Translations under genes and position numbers: made by a program
Assembly: GCF_001467525.1 (NCBI RefSeq)
Contig: NZ_LNXS01000042.1
Span: forward strand, 1-64,000
Reading direction: 5' to 3'
Source of the DNA: Legionella anisa
GTDB lineage: Bacteria; Pseudomonadota; Gammaproteobacteria; Legionellales; Legionellaceae
DNA: 64,000 nt
In this document: one piece after another, positions 51,734 to 61,947 of the stretch
How positions within the stretch are numbered: position 1 is the stretch's first letter
Layout of the letters: each line of letters opens with the position of its first letter
The notes under the pieces: generated by a model
The model's input: the letters and a program-made list of their open reading frames with translations, nothing else
The model's database searches: none
What the model was told of the DNA's origin: nothing

Positions 51734-53941
51734 CTATAAAATACTGGGAATAGTAATTGGGTTTGAGGTTATACTGACCTTATTTCTATCAGTTGCCGTA
51801 ATTGTGACATGAGATACTCTTTTCGGTGTGTGGATGTTTTTTATGACGAAACGCTGGTTTTGGCCATCCAATGTCACAGTTGCCCCAGGTAAGCCATTTA
51901 CTGTATAGACGTCACCGGATAGTGGGGCACAACCCGCATAGAAGACATATGCTTCATCGGTATTCATTGGATTGCGTTCGGCTGTCGTCAATACAGGCGC
52001 TCTAGGCGGGACTGCAATGATTGAGAAATTATTTTTTGAAATATTAAAAAAGGATCCATTATTTGCCTGTACAATAATCCGCGCTGTATTGGTGTTCAGA
52101 TTAGGGACACAAATTTGCCCGTATCCATTATTTGGCGTATTTAATAAGAGAGGATAGGGAAATGTTTTTCCTCCATCAAGAGACAAAAAGATGCTTACAT
52201 AAAAGGCATTAATGGGATTCAAATTAGTATTAGCTACATCCCAGGTGATTGCTTGTGGTGATAGGCCTGTCCAAATGGTACCTGGACTCGTTGGGGATGT
52301 CACTATAAAAGGGCCAGCACTACTTATCGTGGTTACTGCAGTATCGGTGTATGCATTACAAGAGCCACCAGGAGTATTTCTCCGTACGGAAACTCTGAAG
52401 TTCATGATACGAGAAACTGAAGGTAACACTTCCCAGGTAAAAGGGCCTCCATTACTCAGTGCATTGAGATTAGGGAAGAAGCGTGTACCTACAGTTTGAG
52501 GCGAAAAACTTCTAAAATTTGGACCGCCAGTTGCGGTACTCACTGGCGGTTGGCGAGAGACCTCATTGTTCATCTGCTCCCAGCTATAAGTTAATATGCC
52601 ACCCCCAGTTTTCGTTGCTGATGCAATCAAGGCAAAAGGAGTTTGTGCAGGAATAAATCCCCCATTGACGAAATTAATTACAGGAGCACTGACAATCGGT
52701 GTGGTTACAGGACAGGTATGCGAAGGGCTGGAGACAAAATTTCCCATTTCCTGTAGGCTAATCCCGTTAAAATAAGCATCCGAATTCATTTGAACATTAG
52801 GGGGGCAAATCCCTGCGTAGCTCATAATCGTGCTACCGCTTCCAGGTTCTACAGCTGTTGGGCCATTCCGCTGACAGTTATTGTTTTGTACGTGATTTGC
52901 TCCAAATTGATGACCTATTTCGTGAGCAACATAGTCAATATCGAAAGGATCTCCTATAGGATTTGTTCGACCAGTAACTCCACTGGCTTTAATCTGATTA
53001 TTACAAACGCTGGCTAATGCTGCAAGACCGCTTCCAGCGGAATCAACAACATGGCCAATATCATAATTAAGCGGACCAATAACTTGGTTAACATTCTCTT
53101 GATTCTCATCAATCATACTTTCGGGATCGCCGTGTGTATAAGGTTGATTATTAGGATCGGTATAGATAATGAGATAGTTATTGGCAATAATTTGCATGGT
53201 TATGGCCATATCGATTTCATAAACGCCGTTTACCCTGTTTATTGTGGTTGCTTGGGCGCCCAATGCCGCGCCTACTGTCCCGCCAAAGTATTGTGTGTAT
53301 TGAGCTGTTGCTGCCATAGCTAAACGGTATTTTTTGAGTTGGCACGGATTAAAAGAAGCAAAATGCTTTGAGCGAACAGGCGAGGTTGCAAATGGACTTT
53401 GACTGTGTACCCCACATTTTAAGCGTTTTGAAGTAATGAAATCTTTTTTATTATAAATAATATAATATTGAGTATTCCCTTTTTTTAAAGGATCAATAAA
53501 AACAGGGTCTTTTCCTGGTCTGAAAATCATTGCATGGAACCCTTGGGGGGTGAGGTCCATTTTGACAAGTTCGCCGGGTTCAGTAACTCCATAAGCATCA
53601 TAGGTTTTAATTTGGGGGAATTTTGCGCTGAGTTCCGGATGCAGCGTACTATTTTCCTCAACCTGATACAGCTTCGTCGTTTTATCTGGCAGAGGAAGCT
53701 CAATTTGTAGTGCTTCCCCTGATTTTAATTCATCTCGATGGGGAACATTCTCCAACTCAGCATAGAGTTGACTCAGGTCAATCTCAACAAGGCGAAAATG
53801 ACTTGCCTGTATGTTATTTTTTATTGTAGAAGAAATTTCCGATGGATCCACATCTTTAAAAAAATTCTGGATCACTCTATCTTGGGCAGAAGCAATAGAC
53901 CAAAATAGGATGAGTGATAGAGTAAAAAGCGTCCTTGTCAT
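51734..53941 (-). CDS. Secreted reprolysin-like (M12B) zinc metalloprotease
   Basis: This is a 735-residue protein with a signal peptide (LFTLSLILFWSIASAQ). A propeptide-like region of about 170 residues is followed by the catalytic domain starting near KKYRLAMAATAQYTQYFGG. YVAHEIGHQFGANHVQ is the extended zinc site H-E-x-x-H-x-x-G-x-x-H (His340, Glu341), and STIMSYAGIC the Met-turn. The C-terminal third consists of beta-sandwich/fibronectin-like modules (PFIVTSPTSPGTIWTGLSPQAITWDV). Metzincins of this type degrade host matrix or surface proteins. It is most likely a type II secretion substrate, by analogy only. Confidence 0.9.
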   Translation of the reverse strand: MTRTLFTLSLILFWSIASAQDRVIQNFFKDVDPSEISSTIKNNIQASHFRLVEIDLSQLYAELENVPHRDELKSGEALQIELPLPDKTTKLYQVEENSTLHPELSAKFPQIKTYDAYGVTEPGELVKMDLTPQGFHAMIFRPGKDPVFIDPLKKGNTQYYIIYNKKDFITSKRLKCGVHSQSPFATSPVRSKHFASFNPCQLKKYRLAMAATAQYTQYFGGTVGAALGAQATTINRVNGVYEIDMAITMQIIANNYLIIYTDPNNQPYTHGDPESMIDENQENVNQVIGPLNYDIGHVVDSAGSGLAALASVCNNQIKASGVTGRTNPIGDPFDIDYVAHEIGHQFGANHVQNNNCQRNGPTAVEPGSGSTIMSYAGICPPNVQMNSDAYFNGISLQEMGNFVSSPSHTCPVTTPIVSAPVINFVNGGFIPAQTPFALIASATKTGGGILTYSWEQMNNEVSRQPPVSTATGGPNFRSFSPQTVGTRFFPNLNALSNGGPFTWEVLPSVSRIMNFRVSVRRNTPGGSCNAYTDTAVTTISSAGPFIVTSPTSPGTIWTGLSPQAITWDVANTNLNPINAFYVSIFLSLDGGKTFPYPLLLNTPNNGYGQICVPNLNTNTARIIVQANNGSFFNISKNNFSIIAVPPRAPVLTTAERNPMNTDEAYVFYAGCAPLSGDVYTVNGLPGATVTLDGQNQRFVIKNIHTPKRVSHVTITATDRNKVSITSNPITIPSIL

Positions 53942-54042
53942 TGTATTTTATCTCTAATGAAGAAGAGAAAGAATTTATCATTAGAATAAAAGGAATTCAA
54001 TTTGAAAAAAGAGTTTTTGGCTTTTGGGCAAAGAAGGACATT

Positions 54043-57000
54043 CTACATATTTTTTTTCAATTGCATGTTTTTTAAAAGGGTTTCACATGCCTCAACAGTT
54101 AATGGATGAGAATAATAATATCCTTGGATGCAATCAATACCTTGTTTGTGTAAGAACTGAAGCTGCAATTCATTTTCAACGCCTTCGGCCACAACATTAA
54201 TATTTAATTTATGAGCAATTGTGGCAATTGCTTTAATAATCGTTTGATCTAAATAATCCTTATGGCAATTATTAATAAAGGCTTTATCTATTTTTATTTT
54301 CTTAATCGGTAGGTTTTTTAAGTAAGACAAACTCGAATAGCCCGTTCCAAAATCATCAATTACTAAATGAATACCCATTCCTTTTAATGCGTCAATTTCT
54401 TTATACAGCTTATCATTGTACTCAATGAAAACGGATTCCGTAATTTCCAATTCAATACATGATCCATCCAGTTGATCTTCAGCTAAAGCATCGGCAACGA
54501 TTTTGCTCAGTGAATGTTGAATGAATTGTATTGTTGATATGTTGATTGCAATGGGGCCTGGTAGTATTTTTTGATCGCACCATATTTTTGCTTGATGACA
54601 GGTGTTTTTAATAATCCATTCGCTAACAGGAATCATTAATGAGCTTTTTTCTAAACTATGAATGAATTTTGATGCTTCTATGATTCCTTTTTCAGGGTGA
54701 TTCCAACGCAATAAAGATTCAAGCCCTATGATATGTCCATCTGTGGTGTAAAACGGTTGATACATTAAGAAGAACTCTTGTTTATCATAAGCTTGTTGTA
54801 ACTCTTTACCCAGGCCATGAGTTTGCTGATATTCTTCATACAACTCTGTTGAATAATAATGAAATTGATTCCTACCCTTTTCTTTCGCTTGATAAAGAGC
54901 GGTATCCGCTAACTTAAGAAGCGTTTTAATATCTTGGCCATCCTCAGGGAAAATACTGATTCCCATACTGGATGCAATTCGAATTAAATGTCCGTCAATT
55001 GGAACAGGTTTCGAAATTTCACTTAATAATTTTTTTACTATCATAGTGATTTGATTTTTGGAGTTGATATTGGACAGTATGATTGTAAATTCGTCTCCGC
55101 CCAGGCGCGTGGCAAAATCACATTCACGCAAACATGAATTAATCGTTTTGGCAATATGAATCAATAACTTATCTCCATTATCATGCCCCAAGGTATCGTT
55201 TATTACTTTAAAATAATCGATATCTAGGAATAATAATGCAACTTTCTCATTAAAATGCGTTATTTGTTTGGTCATTTGTTGAAAAAATTCATACAGCATA
55301 TTTCGATTGGCCAATCCGGTTAAAGGATCGTGAGTTGCTTGATAATAGAGTTTCGCATTTTCAAGCGAAATCATTGCTTGGGAGGCAAGTAATTGAAGAC
55401 TGTCCAAATGGTTTGGTGTAAATGTATGACTTGTACTGTTATTCTCTAAATACAACACTCGGCACAAATTTCCTTTGTAAAACAGAGGCATCATTAAAAG
55501 CGAACGTGGATTTTCTCCCTGAACGTATTCGTCTTGAAAAGTTAATTCTGACTGAATGGCATCATTTAAAATAATCGGTTTTTGTGTTCGCTGAACATAA
55601 TTTAAAATGGAAACCGGATATTTGATTTCTCTCTCTGTATCTTCAGAGTCACTAAGATAAATACTCTGCTGCTCTAAATCGCCTTCAGCTTCGACAACCC
55701 ATTTCTCACTGTTTTTAGTTAAAATAATACTTCGCTGTGCTCCGGCATGTTCTAATACAATAACTAAAAGATTCTGCAGTAATTTATCTAAACGAATTTC
55801 ACTGGAGATAAGTTGAGTAAATTTTAAAATGGTCAACATATCAATTGTCTGATTTTTTGCTTTAGCTTGCGTTGTTGGGAGCATATGCGTAGAAGTGGAA
55901 AGGTCTGATGTCGCTGGAAGACTCATTGGCTCCAACAGCTTCACTTTGGTATTTGCTCCCCAATCTTTAAAATAACAATGTGCATTATGAAAATAAATTT
56001 TTGCGATTTGGTTTAAGTTAAGCTCAAGGCAATAATATGCAGCGCGTTCATTTGCAATGGCGGCTATTAAAATGAGTCCTCCTACCGATGCTGTTTCTAT
56101 CGCTTGCTCATAAAGTGCAAGAGCTTTTTCATGCCGCCTGTCCAAACGTGAGAATTCAGCCTCAAGAAGTATGAAATAGGATTTAAAGTTTTCCGGACAC
56201 CAATGAGTATATTTTTTAATAAAAAGATCCAGTTGTTTTAATTTTTTTAAAGCAAGCCGGTACGTAGATTTGGATAAATAAGGCAATTGGCAAAATAGGG
56301 ATAAAGCATAGAAAAACTTACCATCTAAATGACTTATCAAACCTTTATCGTATTCAGAATGACGCTCATGATTTGTTCCTGCTTTAATTGCCTCAGAAAA
56401 ATTTCCAAGCAGGAAATGTAATAAGGTCAAAGAGCTATAGAAAAAGCTTAATTCGGTTTTATTTCTTCCTTTAATAATATTTTCTTCGAATAAGGATATT
56501 TGTTTAATCTTTGTGGAGCCTGGCTTTTCCAAACATTGGCATAAATAATCCCAAAATTTTGCTACTTCAATAAAATCAGAAATTTTAACGCGTGACATAA
56601 AAGCCAGTGCAGACTGCACGTTCTTTTTAACCTCATCAAGTTTTTTTCCTGCTGAAAGCGAATGAAGAACCAAAAGTAAGTTACTGTAATTACTGTATAC
56701 TAAATCTCCAACCTCACAACACAGTCTAAATGCTTTAGTAATTGTGTTATTACAAAGATGCATTGACCTTTGATAAGGTTCAATAAAAGAGCCTAATACA
56801 AATTGGTTTTTTCCTTCGAAATTTGATGCTCCGTATTTTTGTTTTAGGTTGTTATAAAGTGTTACAAAGGAAAGTGCTTCATGATAAAGATTTAATGAGT
56901 GCATTATTATAAATGCATAAACCGGGATGGACATTGAGGTACTTTCGGTATAACCATACTTTAAACTTAAACTAATATTTTTGCAGGTGAGAATAACAAA

Positions 57001-59778
57001 AAGCTGTTGATTCGTGATAAATGCGCTATTGAATAATTGAGTAATTAAATTCACAAGCGCTATTTGTTTTGAATCGTTCATTAAAGGTAAATTTATAGCT
57101 TCTACTTTAGTATTTCTTAGTTGGAGTTTTACTTTATAAACAGCAATTAAAACATGTATTAAATTGGGTTTTTTAGGTAGTTTGATGCCAAAATTTCGCA
57201 ATGTACTCAATCCCATTTCTAAGGCTTCAGCATGTTTACCCAAGGCGGATAACATCTCAATTTTTAAACGATAGATTTCAATTTTATCGAGTGCATTTTT
57301 TGCGTGGTGTAACAGTTCAGAAAAAAATTTATCTGCTGCTTTAAAATCACCAATTAAATATCTACAAACAGCTAATTCTTTGTGAAGCTGGAATGTTAAA
57401 TTATATTTTTTTTCCCAAGTATTCGGTTTTAATAATTCAATACCTGCTGACAAATACTCATTAGCCGCATAATAAGCAGATGCGAGTTTTGCTTTTTGAC
57501 CAGCCCATAAATTGTATTGAGCTAGTTTTAGTCTTTCTTTGGAATCACGAATTAAGGCAACACTTTGGTTAAAGTGCTCGAGTACATCAAATAATCGTTC
57601 ATCATTTTCTATTAAGGGTTTGTCTTTTAATAATAAACGACCAATTTTTAAATGAATACTTGGTCTGTCTTGTACATCAATAAGTTCATAAGCTGCTTGC
57701 TGAATGCGATCATGAGAAAAATTATACCGTAGTGAGTTTGTATCGACAGTGGCAACCTGTTCATTAAGTCCCATTAGACCCAATGTTTTATAACTTTCTT
57801 CAAGTGGATAAATAAGATTTGCTTTAATTGCCTGACACAGTTGTTCTGCAATTTGACTCGTTGATTCATTACTAATAACTTTTAAGGTATTAAAATCAAA
57901 TTGATAACCAAAGCATGAGCCGAGTTTTAAAATTTCCTGGGTAGTATTGGGAAGTAAATGAATTTTGGAAGTTAACAAATCAATGACATTATCTGTAGCA
58001 CTTTGTTGTTGAACTTTGGCTAAATCCCATTCCCATGCACCTCGTTTATAAGAAAAATTAAGTATGTTTTGCTCATAAATGTTTCTAAGAAATGCGTTAA
58101 TAAAAAAAGGGTTTCCCTGTGTTTTATCATAAATACATTGAGCAAGTCCTTGGATTTTTCTTTGTGAACCGGACAATGTATCGAGTAAAAGTTCTTGGAC
58201 ATTATTTAATCGCAAAGGTTTTAGAGTTAGAGTACTTAGATTCGCTTTATTTTTATTTAAATTACTTATGCTTAATTGCAATGGGTGATTCTCATTAATT
58301 TCATTATTTCGATAAGCCCCAATAATAAGTAAATAATTTGTTTCCCGATCGTGTAATAAGTTTTCTATGAAATTTAGTGACGAATTATCCGCCCATTGTA
58401 AATCATCCAAAAACAGAACTAGTGGATGCTCAGGTTGAGCAAATACGCGTACAAAATTTTGAAATGCTAGGTTAAAGCGAATTTGGGCTTCAGTAGGATT
58501 CAAAGAGTGTATGGGAGCTTGCTTTCCTATGATTAACTCAACATCTGGAATTACATCGATAACAACCTGTCCCACATTGCCCAATGAATAAATAAGAAGT
58601 TTTTTTATTTTTTCTAATCGCTCTTCACTTTCGGAAAGGACTTGTTTGACCAAATTTTTAAAGGCAGTAACAATGGCACTATAGGGAATACTTCGCTGTA
58701 ACTGGTCAAATTTACCTTGGATGCAATAGCCTTTATGCTGGATAATAGGTTTATGCACCTCTTTAACTAAAGACGTTTTGCCAATGCCAGAATAACCCGC
58801 AACAAAGATCATTTCTTTAGTACCTTGACAAACTCGGTTAAATACTTTGATTAGCTGGTTAACTTGCTTTTCTCGACCATATAAATTGTGAGAAATGATT
58901 AAGTGATCGCGAATATCATGTGTACCCAGTGAAAAGTCACTAATCGAGCCTTTAAGTCGCCATTGTTTAAAACACTCCTGAAGATCGGACTTCAATCCAA
59001 TAATGCTTGAATAACGTTCTTCCGGCATTTTGCCTAATAACTTATCGATAATAGCCGCGAGCATTTTGGGTGTATCTGGCCTAACGTGTAATACGGTTGG
59101 TGGTTTTTTCGCAATATGGCAATGTACTAACTCAAGCGCATCAACTGCTTGAAATGGCAATTGATTTGCCAGCATTTCATAGAAGGTAATACCCAATGAA
59201 TAAAAATCAGTACGATAGTCAATAGGCCGGTTTATCCTTCCAGTTTGCTCAGGTGAAATATAAGCCAGGCCTTCTTCAAATTCGCTTAGATTGAGATAAT
59301 CAAACGTTTCTTCGGTAAGCTTTGTTGAAGCGCTTAAGTCCACCAATTTAAGAACCATATTTTCAGGATCTATAACAATGTTGGATGGATTAATTTCTTT
59401 ATGAATAATTTGGCGTTGATGCAATTCTCCTAAAATATCAACGAGTTGCAATGCTAAGTTAAAAAAATCGCCAATATTTAATTGATGCATTAAAAGATAG
59501 GAAGTGAGCAACTGTCCTTTTACATCCTCTAGGATTAAAACAGGTGCCTGGGTATTTTGCAGAAAATCATAAGCTTTGATGATCGTAGGCGTTTCAATCA
59601 TATTCAGTAAATGAAATTCATGTTGTAAAATGGCTAAATTTTCAGAGCTCGAATGAAATTTATTGGGGGTTTTTAGCAGGACTCTGCACCTATCTTTTAA
59701 TCGTAGGGCATAATAGGTATCAATATTGTGGTTGCGGCGCATTTTTTCGCATAATGCATATCCGGATATAGAAATCAT
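54043..59778 (-). CDS. Kinase-like/AAA ATPase/GAF/GGDEF/EAL multidomain signalling protein
   Basis: This is a 1911-residue cytoplasmic protein with GAAAGGA before ATG 59778. The N-terminal protein-kinase-like domain (about 1-285) has IIHKEINPSNIV, where the catalytic Asp is Glu128, and VDLSAS in place of D-F-G. An AAA/MalT-like ATPase has Walker A GYSGIGKTS (Lys334) and Walker B LVLFLDDLQWAD (453-463). A long helical TPR-like region follows. GAF is at about 1313-1475. GGDEF has an intact RLGGDEF at about 1559, and EAL carries GLESLLRW at about 1688 with ITES, DDFGTGYSSL and EGVEN kept. It should both make and break c-di-GMP, gated by the upstream sensor modules. In the better-known homologues the output is a histidine kinase. 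Confidence 0.92.
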   Translation of the reverse strand: MISISGYALCEKMRRNHNIDTYYALRLKDRCRVLLKTPNKFHSSSENLAILQHEFHLLNMIETPTIIKAYDFLQNTQAPVLILEDVKGQLLTSYLLMHQLNIGDFFNLALQLVDILGELHQRQIIHKEINPSNIVIDPENMVLKLVDLSASTKLTEETFDYLNLSEFEEGLAYISPEQTGRINRPIDYRTDFYSLGITFYEMLANQLPFQAVDALELVHCHIAKKPPTVLHVRPDTPKMLAAIIDKLLGKMPEERYSSIIGLKSDLQECFKQWRLKGSISDFSLGTHDIRDHLIISHNLYGREKQVNQLIKVFNRVCQGTKEMIFVAGYSGIGKTSLVKEVHKPIIQHKGYCIQGKFDQLQRSIPYSAIVTAFKNLVKQVLSESEERLEKIKKLLIYSLGNVGQVVIDVIPDVELIIGKQAPIHSLNPTEAQIRFNLAFQNFVRVFAQPEHPLVLFLDDLQWADNSSLNFIENLLHDRETNYLLIIGAYRNNEINENHPLQLSISNLNKNKANLSTLTLKPLRLNNVQELLLDTLSGSQRKIQGLAQCIYDKTQGNPFFINAFLRNIYEQNILNFSYKRGAWEWDLAKVQQQSATDNVIDLLTSKIHLLPNTTQEILKLGSCFGYQFDFNTLKVISNESTSQIAEQLCQAIKANLIYPLEESYKTLGLMGLNEQVATVDTNSLRYNFSHDRIQQAAYELIDVQDRPSIHLKIGRLLLKDKPLIENDERLFDVLEHFNQSVALIRDSKERLKLAQYNLWAGQKAKLASAYYAANEYLSAGIELLKPNTWEKKYNLTFQLHKELAVCRYLIGDFKAADKFFSELLHHAKNALDKIEIYRLKIEMLSALGKHAEALEMGLSTLRNFGIKLPKKPNLIHVLIAVYKVKLQLRNTKVEAINLPLMNDSKQIALVNLITQLFNSAFITNQQLFVILTCKNISLSLKYGYTESTSMSIPVYAFIIMHSLNLYHEALSFVTLYNNLKQKYGASNFEGKNQFVLGSFIEPYQRSMHLCNNTITKAFRLCCEVGDLVYSNYSNLLLVLHSLSAGKKLDEVKKNVQSALAFMSRVKISDFIEVAKFWDYLCQCLEKPGSTKIKQISLFEENIIKGRNKTELSFFYSSLTLLHFLLGNFSEAIKAGTNHERHSEYDKGLISHLDGKFFYALSLFCQLPYLSKSTYRLALKKLKQLDLFIKKYTHWCPENFKSYFILLEAEFSRLDRRHEKALALYEQAIETASVGGLILIAAIANERAAYYCLELNLNQIAKIYFHNAHCYFKDWGANTKVKLLEPMSLPATSDLSTSTHMLPTTQAKAKNQTIDMLTILKFTQLISSEIRLDKLLQNLLVIVLEHAGAQRSIILTKNSEKWVVEAEGDLEQQSIYLSDSEDTEREIKYPVSILNYVQRTQKPIILNDAIQSELTFQDEYVQGENPRSLLMMPLFYKGNLCRVLYLENNSTSHTFTPNHLDSLQLLASQAMISLENAKLYYQATHDPLTGLANRNMLYEFFQQMTKQITHFNEKVALLFLDIDYFKVINDTLGHDNGDKLLIHIAKTINSCLRECDFATRLGGDEFTIILSNINSKNQITMIVKKLLSEISKPVPIDGHLIRIASSMGISIFPEDGQDIKTLLKLADTALYQAKEKGRNQFHYYSTELYEEYQQTHGLGKELQQAYDKQEFFLMYQPFYTTDGHIIGLESLLRWNHPEKGIIEASKFIHSLEKSSLMIPVSEWIIKNTCHQAKIWCDQKILPGPIAINISTIQFIQHSLSKIVADALAEDQLDGSCIELEITESVFIEYNDKLYKEIDALKGMGIHLVIDDFGTGYSSLSYLKNLPIKKIKIDKAFINNCHKDYLDQTIIKAIATIAHKLNINVVAEGVENELQLQFLHKQGIDCIQGYYYSHPLTVEACETLLKNMQLKKNM

Positions 59779-59971
59779 TTATGTCCTTTCCATCATTCGA
59801 CAGCGTGTAGCTCTTAAAGCGAAGGACGCTTCTTTTTATTATAGAAGACATTTGTGGTTGATTTGAAATTGTACAGTTTTTATTTGTAAAAAAATGACTT
59901 TTGAAAAAATAAATGCTGATATATCAATAGCCTATTTGATGTGCAAACCGCTTCGGATTCAAGAGATTCTT

Positions 59972-60430
59972 CTATTTTTGTTTTTTATAATAAGTTCCGT
60001 CGGCATAAACATTATGACCAAAACCACAATCCGCATCAGAGCCTTCTTGTTTGACAGACAACATGCCGGGTTTGATGAAGGTTAGGGTAATGGTACATTG
60101 GCCGTATTCAGAAGAGGAGTAAACCGCAGTGTCTCCTTTAATAGAAGCAATACCGGATAACTCTCCTGTATTGGCTTGAAGTTCACCGTTTACCTCATAA
60201 GGGTAGACTAAATTAAAAGAAATATTAATTTTGCCACCGCCAAGAGCACGAACGGTCAGAGTATTGGAAAGATCGTTATGGGGTGCAGGAAATTTCATAA
60301 TGAAGGTACCATTTACTTCTTCTTTAGAAACACTGTCCCTATGGGTTTCAGTAAAACCCAAAGCTGAATAAACAATCAATAGACTGAATAAGGTAGTTTT
60401 TATAATCCAGTTGTTCATCACGTAAGTCAT
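59972..60430 (-). CDS. Small exported protein, unknown function
   Basis: This is a 152-residue protein with a signal peptide (NNWIIKTTLFSLLIVYSALGF). ATG 60430 and ATG 60418 are both possible starts. The mature part is beta-rich (GTFIMKFPAPHNDLSNTLTVRALGGGKINISFNL, in parts; GELSGIASIKGDTAVYSSSEYGQCTITLTFIKPGMLSV) with two Cys that may form a disulfide. The pattern recalls small lysozyme-inhibitor- or DUF-type periplasmic beta-barrels, where a ligand is scored by a Y-x-x-C-x-I-T-x-x-F strand, but no certain family. It stands alone between the large signalling gene and a transporter gene. Confidence 0.65.
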   Translation of the reverse strand: MTYVMNNWIIKTTLFSLLIVYSALGFTETHRDSVSKEEVNGTFIMKFPAPHNDLSNTLTVRALGGGKINISFNLVYPYEVNGELQANTGELSGIASIKGDTAVYSSSEYGQCTITLTFIKPGMLSVKQEGSDADCGFGHNVYADGTYYKKQK

Positions 60431-60521
60431 TCTGTTTGCTTTCTATAAAGCTAACATACCTAGATGAGTAAGACTACTCACTGACATTTTTTTATTTTTG
60501 GCGTAATTCGGCATAGCCATT

Positions 60522-61778
60522 TTAGTCTAACTTATCAAGATAAGTCTCTCGCGCAAAGCGAGCAGCAATAATAGCTATAATCACCCAAAATAGAATATAA
60601 AACGCAGGAGCATATTTATTTCCAGTTAATTCAACTAAAGTTAAAGAAACCAAAGGTATTGTTCCACCAAAAACCGCTTGGCCAATATTATAGCCAATAG
60701 ATACTCCACTGGCGCGAATCGCTGTGGGAAACATCTCTGCAAGCATGGTAGGAACGGCCGCATTCAATGGTGCAAGTATGATTGCCAAGACGATTTCTCC
60801 TAAGAGTATTTGCCACCAAATGCCGCTTGAAAAAAGAATAAATAGGGGATAAATAAAAATGAAAATACCCAGTGCACCCAACAAAAAAATGGGCTTCCTG
60901 CCGAAATAATCTGATAATAAACCCATCAAAGGAATTAATAGTGTTAAAACGAGTAGTGCAATAAAATTAGCTACTAAAGCATCTTTTAATAAAAATCCTT
61001 CTGATTTCACTAGAAAACTCGTTATATAAGCGATGAGTAGGTAGTTACTCATTGCCATAATGCTCGTAAAAATAATGGCTAACACTAATTTGCGCGTATA
61101 ACCAAAAAACACAATTTTTGCAGGAAGTTCTGTGGTATGCTTGGCTTTCAAAAAGGTAGCAGGCTCAACACTTGTAATGCGTAAATAAATTCCTATTAAT
61201 CCCAGGAATGCACCGATTAAATAGGCCAAACGCCATCCCCAGGCCCGAAGCGTGTCTTCAGTCAATAAAACACTAAGTAAAGAGGCAGTCAATGAACCCA
61301 AAAAAATGCCTAGAAAAGCAGTGCTTAATACTAAGCTTCCCGCAAAACCACGCCTATGATCTGCCATATGTTCAATAAGAAAAGTGGTTGAACCTGGAAG
61401 TTCTCCTCCTACTGCAATTCCTTGAATTAATCTAAAAAAAATAAATAATACAGGAGCAATAATACCTATAGAATTAAAATCGGGAATCAAAGCAATACAT
61501 GCAGTTGAAGAGGTCATAATAGATACGGAGAGAATTAGGGTTTTTCGTCTGCCAATTTGATCTGCATAATGTCCCAGTAATATACCTCCTAATGGACGCA
61601 TAAAAAAACCGACCGAAAATACCCCAAAGGTGAGGAGTAGAGAAATAAAATACTCGTCTGAGGGAAAGAATAATTGAGCAAATAGGGGGGTAAAATTGGC
61701 GTAAAGAAGAAAATCGAACCACTCTAAAGTATTTCCATATAAACCAGCAAAAATACTTTTCCTCTTTGTTGAATCCAT
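60522..61778 (-). CDS. MFS transporter, metabolite:H+ symporter (ProP-like) family
   Basis: This is a 418-residue protein with 12 membrane helices. GLYGNTLEWFDFLLYANF in TM1 and FFMRPLGGILLGHYADQIGRRKTLILS between TM2 and TM3 are the signatures of the MHS family (ProP, KgtP, ShiA). VGGELPGSTTFLIEH in TM4-5 is also typical. These import compatible solutes, dicarboxylates or shikimate with protons. It lacks the long C-terminal coiled coil of osmosensing ProP, so osmotic regulation is unlikely. The substrate cannot be named. Legionella genomes carry many such paralogues. Confidence 0.92.
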   Translation of the reverse strand: MDSTKRKSIFAGLYGNTLEWFDFLLYANFTPLFAQLFFPSDEYFISLLLTFGVFSVGFFMRPLGGILLGHYADQIGRRKTLILSVSIMTSSTACIALIPDFNSIGIIAPVLFIFFRLIQGIAVGGELPGSTTFLIEHMADHRRGFAGSLVLSTAFLGIFLGSLTASLLSVLLTEDTLRAWGWRLAYLIGAFLGLIGIYLRITSVEPATFLKAKHTTELPAKIVFFGYTRKLVLAIIFTSIMAMSNYLLIAYITSFLVKSEGFLLKDALVANFIALLVLTLLIPLMGLLSDYFGRKPIFLLGALGIFIFIYPLFILFSSGIWWQILLGEIVLAIILAPLNAAVPTMLAEMFPTAIRASGVSIGYNIGQAVFGGTIPLVSLTLVELTGNKYAPAFYILFWVIIAIIAARFARETYLDKLD

Positions 61779-61896
61779 AATCGTTTTTAAATAGGTCTCT
61801 TATTTTTTTATTTTAGGGGTAAATATTTTTTTTGGGAATACGCGGGTGACGGTTATAACGTTTCTTCAGAAACAATTTATTAGTGAGTGATGAATA

Positions 61897-61939
61897 AAAA
61901 GGTACATAAGCCAATTTTTCAAAGGCTTATGTACCTTTT
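61897..61939 (-). terminator. Intrinsic terminator of the Rab-like GTPase gene
   Basis: AAAAGGTACATAAGCC (61897-61912) and GGCTTATGTACCTTTT (61924-61939) form a perfect 16-bp stem. Read on the minus strand it follows the GTPase stop at 61948 and ends in TTTTTATT. It also separates that gene from the ProP-like gene. Confidence 0.85.
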
Positions 61940-61947
61940 CATTCATA

